A DNA stretch of 12,293 nt, taken from NCBI GenBank assembly GCA_027021185.1, contig JALUUU010000089.1, positions 1 to 12,293 on the forward strand, given 5' to 3'. Position 1 is the first letter of the stretch. The number at the start of each line of letters is the position of its first letter. The DNA comes from an archaeon (GTDB lineage: Archaea; Hydrothermarchaeota; Hydrothermarchaeia; Hydrothermarchaeales; JALUUU01). The translations under genes and the position numbers were made by a program. Of the stretch, positions 1-6,774 are shown one piece after another. Below the pieces are notes generated by a model. The model made no database searches, had not been told where the DNA came from, and worked only from the letters and a program-made list of their open reading frames with translations.

Positions 1-851
1 TCGCCAGGAGGGAGACGAGCCTAGATGAAGCGGATTATGCCTTTCTAGGGATCCCATATGACAGCAGCGAGAGCTACAGGGTGGGATCAAGGTTTGCTCC
101 CAGGGCGATAAGAGAGGCGTCCATGGAGATGGAGGACTACGATCTCCTGGAGAATAAGGACCTCAGAGATATAAAGATCGCTGATCTGGGCGATGTTGAG
201 GTTTCTTTCGGGAACTACCCAGAAACCATGTCGCGAGTCGTGGACACCGTCTCAGAGATTCTTAACAAGGGGGCGGTGCCTGTGTGTGCCGGGGGGGAGC
301 ACACAATAACCCATAGCGTACTTTCGTCCTACGAGGAGAAGCCTTTCGCTGTTATATACGACGCCCATCTTGACTTTCGCCACGACTATCTGGGAGAGAA
401 ATTCTCCCATGCCTGCGTCACCAGAAGGGTCATGGAATTGCTGGGGAAAGAGAATATCCTGGTCGTCGGAGTGAGGAGCGCCTCCAAAGGAGAAGCGGAG
501 GATGCCGCGGAGCTCGGCCTGACGTACATTCCTTATCCGAAGTGCGGGAAGAATCTGTCTAGGAAGATTAAGGACAGAGTCAGGGGAAAAAACGTATATC
601 TCTCTCTTGACATGGACGTTCTTGACCCTGCCGAGGCCAGGGGAGTGGGCAATCCCGAGCCTCCAGGGCTCAGCTATAGGGAGCTTCTGTCATCCCTGGA
701 GTTTTTACATGAAACGTCTTTAGTGGGTTTTGACGTGACAGAGGTCACCCCAATCTACGACAGCTATACGCCGGTCCTCGCAGCAAAGGCCATTTTCAAG
801 GTCCTCCTAAAAACAGAGAAAATCAAAAAATATAAAAGCCATGGTGGATAG
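1..851 (+). CDS. speB: Agmatinase / arginase-family ureohydrolase, 5' end cut by window edge
   Basis: The enzyme most likely hydrolyses agmatine to putrescine and urea in the cytoplasm. The reading frame is open from base 3, and the 26 residues before the GTG at 81 include ADYAFLGIPYD, a typical N-terminal strand of this family. The gene therefore starts outside the window and the GTG at 81 is internal. About 282 residues are visible, so only a short N-terminal piece is missing. Metal-binding motifs are intact: GGEHT, DAHLDFRHD, SLDMDVLDP and the C-terminal DVTEVTP (counting from the GTG codon as 1: His74, Asp94, His96, Asp98, Asp177, Asp179). In archaea putrescine feeds polyamine and hypusine synthesis. 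Its 3' end carries the TATA box of pyrB. Arginase or another ureohydrolase activity cannot be excluded from motifs alone, but agmatinase is the usual archaeal assignment. Confidence 0.92.
   Translation, partial: ARRETSLDEADYAFLGIPYDSSESYRVGSRFAPRAIREASMEMEDYDLLENKDLRDIKIADLGDVEVSFGNYPETMSRVVDTVSEILNKGAVPVCAGGEHTITHSVLSSYEEKPFAVIYDAHLDFRHDYLGEKFSHACVTRRVMELLGKENILVVGVRSASKGEAEDAAELGLTYIPYPKCGKNLSRKIKDRVRGKNVYLSLDMDVLDPAEARGVGNPEPPGLSYRELLSSLEFLHETSLVGFDVTEVTPIYDSYTPVLAAKAIFKVLLKTEKIKKYKSHGG
831..838 (+). promoter_or_regulatory. TATA box for pyrBI, inside the 3' end of the agmatinase gene
   Basis: TATAAAAG, preceded by an A-rich stretch that could serve as the BRE. Its centre lies about 27 bp before the A of the pyrB ATG. 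Archaeal transcription usually begins 22-27 bp after the TATA centre, so the pyrBI mRNA is predicted to be leaderless or nearly so. The box is embedded in agmatinase coding sequence. The same octamer sits at nearly the same distance from aroK. Confidence 0.6.
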
Positions 852-1769
<918 letters not shown>

Positions 1770-1775
1770 AACAAG

Positions 1776-2237
1776 ATGACCATCGATATGAAGGTCAAGA
1801 AAATCAAGAACGGCACGGTGATAGACCACATAACAGCCGGCCAGGCCTTAAATGTCCTGAAAATCCTTGGGATTACAAAAGAATATCCTAAAACCACCGT
1901 CACGGTGGCCATGAATGTACCATCCGGTAAGTTAGGGTTTAAAGACATCGTTAAGGTGGAGGGCAGGGAGCTAGAGGCCGAGGAGCTGGACAAGATATCC
2001 CTCATCGCCCCTGATGCAACCATAAATATTATAAGAGACTACGAGGTCGTAGAGAAAAAAACGGTCTCTCTGCCGGAAATTCTTGAGGGAGTTCTCGAGT
2101 GCGACAACCCCAACTGCATAACCCACTTTGAGGCTGCAAAATCACAATTCATAGTCGAGGAGAAAAACCCGATAAAGCTAAGGTGTGTCTACTGTGAGCG
2201 CTCCATGGATGAAGAGGGAGTTGTAAAACAGTTCTGA
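1776..2237 (+). CDS. pyrI: Aspartate carbamoyltransferase, regulatory subunit
   Basis: PyrI binds allosteric nucleotides through its N-terminal domain and contacts PyrB through a C-terminal zinc domain. The protein is 153 residues, the usual PyrI size. The zinc ligands are visible as Cys109, Cys114, Cys137 and Cys140 (CDNPNC followed by CVYC). The N-terminal part has the expected pattern ending in the conserved [20 protein letters not shown]. The ATG at 1776 has an upstream GGAGGG in the pyrB tail, so translation is probably Shine-Dalgarno dependent within the pyrBI message. A second ATG four codons later is less well placed. With PyrB it should form a feedback-regulated holoenzyme; the effector preference cannot be read from the sequence. 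Confidence 0.96.
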   Translation: MTIDMKVKKIKNGTVIDHITAGQALNVLKILGITKEYPKTTVTVAMNVPSGKLGFKDIVKVEGRELEAEELDKISLIAPDATINIIRDYEVVEKKTVSLPEILEGVLECDNPNCITHFEAAKSQFIVEEKNPIKLRCVYCERSMDEEGVVKQF

Positions 2238-2240
2238 GCC

Positions 2241-2600
2241 ATGAAGCCGCTGCAACACCTGTTATTATCCAGTGTATTTTTTGGGGCTCTGCACATACTA
2301 GGCTTTGACCAGGCCTTTGTAGTCACCGCGTTTGCGGCGTCCATCCTCATAGACATCGATCATTTTTTTCTCGCAGGCAAAGTCGGTTCCTGGAATCCTC
2401 TCCACATATACAGGTTCTGTATGAATTTTAACCCTGAGCCCAGAGAAATCCTCGTGCTGAAGTTTGGGGGGATAAGGTTTCTGCCCTTCCACAACGTCCT
2501 CCTATCCCTCGTTGTGGCGCTTTTCCTTCCGGCCGTGGGAATGGGGATGCTGTTTCACCTTGTCCTGGATTTTATCAGCATCATGCGGCGGACGCTCTAG
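2241..2600 (+). CDS. Small multi-pass membrane protein, distantly DUF457/YdjM-like
   Basis: The 119-residue product is strongly hydrophobic, with predicted membrane segments near residues 7-20, 24-38, 85-98 and 100-112. Polar residues stand where the YdjM/DUF457 membrane-bound metal-dependent hydrolase family keeps its metal ligands: His6, Asp38-Ile-Asp40-His41, Phe83-His84-Asn85 (instead of the more usual T-H-S) and His106 with Asp110 in FHLVLDF. This is a resemblance in motif order, not a secure family call, and the protein is shorter than typical members. It starts 3 bp after the pyrI stop, so it is probably cotranscribed with pyrBI, although no strong Shine-Dalgarno is seen. Its TAG stop shares the tetranucleotide CTAG with the stop of the opposing gene. 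Substrate and role are unknown. Confidence 0.7.
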   Translation: MKPLQHLLLSSVFFGALHILGFDQAFVVTAFAASILIDIDHFFLAGKVGSWNPLHIYRFCMNFNPEPREILVLKFGGIRFLPFHNVLLSLVVALFLPAVGMGMLFHLVLDFISIMRRTL

Positions 2601-2767
2601 ACTGTGAAAGAGCAGTTTCCCCTCATGAAAAATTCACAGTGGCGCCAGACGTCTTTTTCCTTCCACTCGTGGGCGCATATGTGATGAACACAGCATATGT
2701 TGCAGTTTTCACGAGCCCTGTCGCATCTTACTTTCCTATAGTCTTCTTCACTAGCCCTGCAGAGCAT
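2597..2767 (-). CDS. Cys-rich small protein, last gene of the mevalonate operon
   Basis: Function is not recognised. The product is 56 residues with eight cysteines (3, 15, 22, 25, 26, 31, 44, 52) and clustered histidines (28, 29, 33, 43), including CNICCVHHICAHEW. This suggests a zinc-binding or Fe-S protein. I chose the ATG at 2767 because GAGAGGTG ends 9 nt before it and because it lies just past the DUF35 stop. Longer starts at 2776 or 2803 would overlap the DUF35 gene, and the one at 2776 directly abuts the Shine-Dalgarno-like sequence. It follows DUF35 by 1 bp, so it is likely translated from the same message. It is short, so chance cannot be fully excluded, but the ribosome site, cysteine pattern and exact packing between two genes argue for a real gene. 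Confidence 0.65.
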   Translation of the reverse strand: MLCRASEEDYRKVRCDRARENCNICCVHHICAHEWKEKDVWRHCEFFMRGNCSFTV

Positions 2768-2768
2768 T

Positions 2769-3170
2769 TTATCCATCACCTCTCGGTTTGAATTTGAATC
2801 CATAGTGTATTAGCCCAGCTTCACCGTCTTCTCTGATTCTTCTGAAAACCTTTTTCACCTTCATCCCGATCTTCAAATCCTCAGGCTCACAGTCCACTAT
2901 CTGGGTGGTTAGGCAGGGTCCCTCATCGAGTTTAACTACGGCCATTATGTAGGGCCCCTTATGGTCGAAACCCTCTGGAGGACTGTGGATAACGGTATAA
3001 CTCACGATCTCGCCGTTTCCTCCGAGTTTAACTTCTTCGAGCCTGCTGCGTCTCCGGCATTTAGGGCATATAGCCCTTGGGGGGAAATAGGTTCCACCAC
3101 AGCTCAGGCATTTGGTGGCTATTAAGTTATATCGGCTTTTTATGCTTCTCCAGAATCTGGGAATACTCAT
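2769..3170 (-). CDS. DUF35 Zn-ribbon/OB-fold protein, scaffold of the thiolase-HMGCS complex
   Basis: A 133-residue DUF35 (Zn-ribbon plus OB-fold, acyl-CoA-associated) protein. The rubredoxin-like zinc knuckle is CLSC at 21-24 and CPKC at 35-38. The OB fold follows from about residue 43 to 125, with GEIVSYTVIH and a GPYIMAVVKLDEG strand. In the characterised archaeal system the DUF35 protein binds thiolase and HMG-CoA synthase and forms the shared CoA channel that passes acetoacetyl-CoA between them. I place the start at the ATG at 3170 because it lies 4 bp after the thiolase stop and gives the usual family N-terminus. The longer open frame to 3227 would run 53 bp into the thiolase gene. The function is inferred from family and from its position directly after both partner genes. 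Confidence 0.92.
   Translation of the reverse strand: MSIPRFWRSIKSRYNLIATKCLSCGGTYFPPRAICPKCRRRSRLEEVKLGGNGEIVSYTVIHSPPEGFDHKGPYIMAVVKLDEGPCLTTQIVDCEPEDLKIGMKVKKVFRRIREDGEAGLIHYGFKFKPRGDG
2777..2782 (-). promoter_or_regulatory. Ribosome binding site of the Cys-rich ORF
   Basis: GAGGTG on the minus strand, part of GAGAGGTGAT, lies 9 nt before the ATG at 2767 and inside the 3' end of the DUF35 gene. This spacing favours the 56-residue start over the upstream ATGs at 2776 and 2803. Confidence 0.5.
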
Positions 3171-3174
3171 GGCT

Positions 3175-4329
3175 CTATCCTTTCTCAAATATATGAACAA
3201 CTGCAGTTCCGCCTGATCCGCCCACATTGTGGGTCAGGCCGATGTCCGCGTCGACCTGCCTTGCCTCTGCTTCGCCCCTCAGCTGAAGCACGATTTCCAC
3301 GGCCTGGGCGACTCCCGTCGCGCCAACTGGATGTCCCTTGGCTTTTAAACCTCCCGATGTATTCACAGGGATCTTCCCTCCTATCTGGGTTATCCCTTCT
3401 TCCGTGGCAGGCCCGCCTCTTCCGAGCTCCACGAAGCCCAATCCCTCAATGGCAAGGATTTCCCCGATAGTGAAGGCGTCGTGAACCTCTGCTACCTGGA
3501 TATCTTTTGCCTCGACATTGGCCCTCTTATACGCCTCTTTCCCGGCATTCACAGTCGAGTCAATGACGGTTATCCTCTCTCTGTCGTGGAGGGATATAGT
3601 GCTTGAAGCCTGGCCGCTTCCTGTTATGTAAACGGGGGAGTCGGTGAACTCCTTGGCCTTTTCCTCCGAGGCAAGAATGACGCACGCGGCTCCATCTGTT
3701 ATTGGGGAGCAGTCCAGGAGTCTAAGGGGATCCGCAACCATAGCCGAGTTTAGCACGTCCTCTACCGTTATTTTCCTGTGGAACTGGGCGTATGGGTTGT
3801 GGATGGCGTTGCCGTGGTTTTTCACAGACACCATGGCCAGCTGTTCCCGCGTTGTCCCGAACTCGTACATGTGTCTCCTGGCGATGACGGCGTAGAGGCC
3901 TGGAAAAGTCATCCCCAGGAACGCCTCCCATTCCTGATCGGCGGCCGTGGCCAGGGTCTGGGTGGTTCTTTCAGTTAAAACGTCGGTCATTTTTTCCACA
4001 CCCCCCGCCACCACGATGTCATGCATCCCGGATAATATAGCCATAGCGGCGCTTCTGAGGGCCAAGCCTCCGGAGGCACAGGCTGCCTCCACCCGGGTGG
4101 ACGACACAGGGTTAAGACCAGCGTGGTCAGCTATAAGGGCGGAGATGTGCTCCTGATCAATGAATCTTCCGCCAGACATATTTCCCACGTAGATGGCGTC
4201 TATGTCTCCTCCATCTATTCCCGCATCCTCTATAGCCCGTGCTCCGGCCTCGACGAATAATCTGCTGAAAGATGTGTCCCAGTGCTCTCCGAATTTTGTG
4301 AGGCCGACGCCTATAACAGCAACTCTCAT
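3175..4329 (-). CDS. Acetoacetyl-CoA thiolase (archaeal type)
   Basis: Condenses two acetyl-CoA to acetoacetyl-CoA, the first step of the mevalonate route. The 384-residue protein has the thiolase fold signatures: nucleophile Cys84 in [15 protein letters not shown], the NTSGG...KGHPVGATG block, and a C-terminal NVGGSGG. The second catalytic cysteine of classical thiolases (CxG near the C-terminus) is absent and replaced by the HNVGGSG form, which is typical of the archaeal/SCP-x-like branch rather than a defect. The unfavourable condensation is pulled forward by channelling to HMG-CoA synthase, whose gene lies 3 bp upstream; the DUF35 scaffold gene is 4 bp downstream. An AGGTGTGAG-like ribosome site precedes the ATG at 4329. 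Taken alone it could pass for a lipid-transfer-protein thiolase; the neighbours settle the role. Confidence 0.94.
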   Translation of the reverse strand: MRVAVIGVGLTKFGEHWDTSFSRLFVEAGARAIEDAGIDGGDIDAIYVGNMSGGRFIDQEHISALIADHAGLNPVSSTRVEAACASGGLALRSAAMAILSGMHDIVVAGGVEKMTDVLTERTTQTLATAADQEWEAFLGMTFPGLYAVIARRHMYEFGTTREQLAMVSVKNHGNAIHNPYAQFHRKITVEDVLNSAMVADPLRLLDCSPITDGAACVILASEEKAKEFTDSPVYITGSGQASSTISLHDRERITVIDSTVNAGKEAYKRANVEAKDIQVAEVHDAFTIGEILAIEGLGFVELGRGGPATEEGITQIGGKIPVNTSGGLKAKGHPVGATGVAQAVEIVLQLRGEAEARQVDADIGLTHNVGGSGGTAVVHIFEKG

Positions 4330-4332
4330 AGC

Positions 4333-5373
4333 TCACACCTTTATTTTCCGCCTAAGCCTGGCGTATGCAGCGTAGTCCACATATTTTTTATTTTTTAGGT
4401 AGTCATCCACCCGAGTGCCCGTGGATCTTTTCTCCCTGATCGTATCCGTCACAACTATGCTGAAGGAATCACTTCCAGCGCCAGATCCAAAGGACGTGAG
4501 CAAAATCCTGTCTCCCGGATCGGCAAGATCAAGAACCCTCGCCAGCCCAAGGAGTGAGGAGCCGGAGTAAAGGTTGCCCACTTTATCCACCAATATCCCC
4601 GGGAGATACTGCTCCTTTTTGAAGCGCAGCATCTCCGCCACTTTACGGGGGAACTTCCCGTTGGGCTGATGGAAAACAGCGAATCTGAAGTCATCAGGCT
4701 TTAACTCCAGTTTCTTCATCAGACCCTTAGATGCATTATATACATGTTTGAAATAAGCTGGGAGTCCGGTGAATCTGCCTCCATGGCTGGGGTAGCTTTG
4801 ACCTTCCCTACGCCAGAAATCAGGGGTATCCGTCGTATAGGAGTGGGTTCCCTCCACCTCTGCTATTAGGCTATGTCTGCCTATGATATACGCCACACCT
4901 CCAGCTGCAGCCGTGTACTCCAGGGCATCTCCGGGGGCGCTCTGAGCGGTGTCCGCCCCAATGGCCAGGCCGTACTCTATCATGCCAGAAGCCACTAGCC
5001 CCATGCATGTCTGTATGGCGGCTGTTCCAGCCTTGCACGCGAACTCGTAATCGGCGGCCGTAGACTCGATAGAAGCCTCGATGGCCTCTGCGACGATTGT
5101 GGCGGTTGGTTTAACGGTGTACGGATGACTCTCAGAGCCGACGTAGACTGCTCCTATCTTATCCGGGGGCACTCTAGACATCAACAGGGCCTCTCTGGCC
5201 GCCTCCACTGCCATGGTTGCGGTGTCCTCATCCTCAGCCGGAACTGCCTTTTCTGAGATAAGAAGGTTGTTCTTGATCCTCTCGCTGTCGGCTGCCCAGA
5301 CCCTGGCTATCTCCTCAACTTTTATCCTGTACCTGGGCAGATATACCCCATATCCTGCGATCCCTACATTCAT
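4333..5373 (-). CDS. Hydroxymethylglutaryl-CoA synthase (archaeal type)
   Basis: Adds acetyl-CoA to acetoacetyl-CoA to give HMG-CoA, the precursor of mevalonate and archaeal isoprenoid lipids. At 346 residues it matches archaeal HMGCS and is shorter than eukaryotic forms. The acetyl-accepting nucleophile is Cys113 in [13 protein letters not shown], and the general acid/base His235 lies in [24 protein letters not shown] near 80-90 supplies the glutamate region, and the C-terminal [12 protein letters not shown] loop is present. It overlaps the regulator gene upstream by ATGA, which implies translational coupling, and is followed after 3 bp by thiolase. The order regulator-HMGCS-thiolase-DUF35 recurs in archaea as I recall it, so the call is firm. 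Confidence 0.96.
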   Translation of the reverse strand: MNVGIAGYGVYLPRYRIKVEEIARVWAADSERIKNNLLISEKAVPAEDEDTATMAVEAAREALLMSRVPPDKIGAVYVGSESHPYTVKPTATIVAEAIEASIESTAADYEFACKAGTAAIQTCMGLVASGMIEYGLAIGADTAQSAPGDALEYTAAAGGVAYIIGRHSLIAEVEGTHSYTTDTPDFWRREGQSYPSHGGRFTGLPAYFKHVYNASKGLMKKLELKPDDFRFAVFHQPNGKFPRKVAEMLRFKKEQYLPGILVDKVGNLYSGSSLLGLARVLDLADPGDRILLTSFGSGAGSDSFSIVVTDTIREKRSTGTRVDDYLKNKKYVDYAAYARLRRKIKV

Positions 5374-6077
5374 CCAGTCACTTCCCGAAGCCTTTGAATA
5401 AGCTCCTCCTGGGTGTCAAGCCCCGATAGGATCACGGGGATTTTATCTCTTTTGGCAATTTTCAGTCCCAGGGGGTCTGCCTCCTTTATTCCATGGAGCA
5501 CGACCATTCCCGGTTTTATCGTTGACACCCTTATGGCTACGAAGGGTGATCTCCCAAGGGAAACCCCTGTGAAGACGAGAGCCCGCTCTGATGTGAGTCC
5601 GTAGATCCTTATGAAGTCTTCACTGGGGAGCTCCAGAATAGCTTTGACGCTATCCAGAACAGTGTATCCGTATATGTCCCGGTTCAGAAGGTCGCCGTTT
5701 GCCACGGCTTTGCCTTGAATGGCGTCCATCACCTTTGAGGCTTTGATGGGATAAGGAAACTCCATTATATCGAGAACTGCTCCTGATAAACTTCCCCCAA
5801 CACCCATTCTTTCATATGCTTTAAGGATCTTGGATCCGTGCTCCTCATCTATCCTGATAAATGCGTCCACGAGCCGTCTCACGACCCGCGACCCGGGGGA
5901 GCGACGTCTCCCGCTTTCATAGTCACATATCACAGATGGGGAGACCCCCAAACTCTCCGCCAGTGCCGCCTGGGAAACCCCGAAAACCTCCCTCCATTTT
6001 TTAATTGTCTTGCAGGGCTCTCTTGAGAGAACAATTTCACCAGCTATCCTTACGGATAGGTCTTCCTTTACCCCCAT
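5370..6077 (-). CDS. HTH transcriptional regulator heading the mevalonate operon
   Basis: A 235-residue protein with an XRE/Cro-type helix-turn-helix at about 24-62 ([20 protein letters not shown], then [13 protein letters not shown]). A C-terminal region of about 150 residues has alternating strands and helices and may bind a ligand or another protein. It resembles the archaeal HTH proteins commonly found next to HMG-CoA synthase genes (COG1709-like, from memory). It overlaps HMGCS by ATGA, so regulator and enzyme are probably made from one message. I place the start at the ATG at 6077. The longer ATG at 6089 lies only about 19 bp from the TATA box centre, which would put it at or before the likely transcription start. 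Plausible roles are autoregulation and control of isoprenoid entry, but no target is proven by sequence. Confidence 0.88.
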   Translation of the reverse strand: MGVKEDLSVRIAGEIVLSREPCKTIKKWREVFGVSQAALAESLGVSPSVICDYESGRRRSPGSRVVRRLVDAFIRIDEEHGSKILKAYERMGVGGSLSGAVLDIMEFPYPIKASKVMDAIQGKAVANGDLLNRDIYGYTVLDSVKAILELPSEDFIRIYGLTSERALVFTGVSLGRSPFVAIRVSTIKPGMVVLHGIKEADPLGLKIAKRDKIPVILSGLDTQEELIQRLREVTG

Positions 6078-6103
6078 CCTACCCCCCATTAGATGCAGGT
6101 ACC

Positions 6104-6111
6104 ATATATAA
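6104..6111 (-). promoter_or_regulatory. TATA box of the regulator-mevalonate operon
   Basis: Minus-strand TTATATAT, preceded by AAAACC as a possible BRE. The centre is about 31 bp before the ATG at 6077, which predicts transcription starting near 6081-6086 with only a very short leader. It is the only clear promoter seen for the five-gene minus-strand block. Confidence 0.55.
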
Positions 6112-6118
6112 GGTTTTC

Positions 6119-6157
6119 GTCATACGGTAAACAAAAATTCGACTAATAACGTATGAC
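6119..6157. promoter_or_regulatory. Operator-like perfect inverted repeat upstream of the regulator
   Basis: GTCATACG at 6119-6126 and its exact reverse complement CGTATGAC at 6150-6157, separated by 23 AT-rich bases. The arm centres are 31 bp apart, close to three helical turns, so both would face the same side of DNA. The near arm lies 7 bp upstream of the operon's TATA box, over or next to the BRE region, a position where binding could block or aid TFB/TBP. It is outside the predicted transcript, which argues against an RNA hairpin role. The obvious candidate binder is the HTH protein encoded immediately downstream; this is inference. Confidence 0.5.
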
Positions 6158-6213
6158 CTGTGAAAACAAAAATAGAACTTTGCCGTCGTCAAGTTTTTAC
6201 TCATAAAAAAGGT

Positions 6214-6288
6214 GGGGCCGTAGGGTAGCCTGGTCTATCCTCGTGGCTTCGGGAGCCATGGACCTGAGTTCAAATCTCGGCGGCCCCA
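6214..6288 (+). tRNA. tRNA-Pro (anticodon CGG)
   Basis: A full 75-nt cloverleaf. The acceptor stem GGGGCCG/CGGCCCC is perfect with discriminator A, and no CCA is encoded. The D arm GGGT-AGCCTGGTCTA-TCCT has G10-U25, two G-C pairs and a U13-U22 mismatch, as I recall for other archaeal proline tRNAs. The anticodon arm is GTGGC-TTCGGGA-GCCAT with CGG at 6250-6252 and G37, reading the proline codon CCG. The variable loop is GGAC. The T arm is CTGAG-TTCAAAT-CTCGG with one G-U pair. No intron is present. Confidence 0.96.
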
Positions 6289-6324
6289 TCCGCTGCTATC
6301 AGGAAGAAGTACCGGGGACCAGAA

Positions 6325-6774
6325 ATGGACTTGAAGAAAGAGATCAGGGAAACAGTGACATATGTCATCATCGGTCTGGTGCTAGCTTACGCGATAAACA
6401 CGGGCCTGGGCTATGCACTGGACACGGATAAGCCCGTTATGGCTGTTGTGTCTAACAGTATGGACCCGACTCTGAAAAAAGGAGACCTCGTGGTTGTGAG
6501 AGGTGTTTCTCCGGAGGACATAGCCATCGGAGACGTCATAGTATACCACAACCCCTTGCAAGGAGTTGCGGTTGTGCACAGGGTTATAGACATTAAGAGA
6601 GATGGGGACGAGCTGATTTTCTATACAAAGGGAGATAACAACCGCACCAACAGATTATCCGATCAGGAGGCGGGTATAGCCCCTCCCATCAGGGAATACT
6701 GGGTAAAGGGGAAGGTTGTTATCACCATACCAAAGCTCGGGTGGCCCAGGGTGATTCTAACTGCCATCTTCTAG
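6325..6774 (+). CDS. Signal peptidase I (archaeal Sec11-like)
   Basis: A membrane-anchored serine protease that removes signal peptides from exported proteins outside the cytoplasmic membrane. The 149-residue protein has one N-terminal transmembrane segment at about residues 11-32, then the catalytic domain. Ser45 lies in SNSMDPTLKKGD and His85 in VVHRVI; His replaces the bacterial catalytic Lys, as in the ER/archaeal branch. Asp104 lies in YTKGDNN. The C-terminus is short, with only a weakly hydrophobic tail (IPKLGWPRVILTAIF), so a second membrane anchor is doubtful. The ATG at 6325 is 36 nt after the tRNA-Pro gene with no obvious promoter between, so cotranscription with the tRNA is possible. 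Its TAG stop abuts the tyrA stop codon on the other strand. Confidence 0.93.
   Translation: MDLKKEIRETVTYVIIGLVLAYAINTGLGYALDTDKPVMAVVSNSMDPTLKKGDLVVVRGVSPEDIAIGDVIVYHNPLQGVAVVHRVIDIKRDGDELIFYTKGDNNRTNRLSDQEAGIAPPIREYWVKGKVVITIPKLGWPRVILTAIF

Larger units (their letters stand above)
6090..6213. other. Intergenic regulatory region between HTH gene and tRNA-Pro
   Basis: This is the largest gap without a gene in the window. It is AT-rich and holds the TATA box of the leftward operon, the GTCATACG inverted repeat, and a direct repeat of AAACAAAAAT (6129-6138 and 6164-6173). It must also hold the rightward promoter of tRNA-Pro, for which I see only weak TATA-like stretches, for instance AAAAATAG around 6168-6175. 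No ORF or structured RNA is evident in it. Confidence 0.55.

Noticed and set aside
3171..3227. N-terminal extension of DUF35 from a start at 3227
   Set aside because: It would overlap the thiolase gene by 53 bp. The ATG at 3170 gives the normal DUF35 N-terminus with ordinary operon spacing.
3175..4329. Thiolase as a non-functional form because the C-terminal catalytic Cys is missing
   Set aside because: The HNVGGSG variant is normal in archaeal and SCP-x-like thiolases; nucleophile Cys84 and His motifs are intact.
6119..6157. The GTCATACG/CGTATGAC pair as an RNA hairpin terminator or riboswitch
   Set aside because: It lies upstream of the predicted start of the leftward transcript, the loop would be 23 nt, and no U-tract follows; an operator fits better.
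6202..6210. CATAAAAAA as TATA box of tRNA-Pro
   Set aside because: It is only about 4-12 nt before the tRNA 5' end, so transcription would begin inside the tRNA.
6243..6431. Open frame overlapping the tRNA and signal peptidase start
   Set aside because: Begins inside the tRNA-Pro gene and continues out of frame into signal peptidase; an artefact of open reading.
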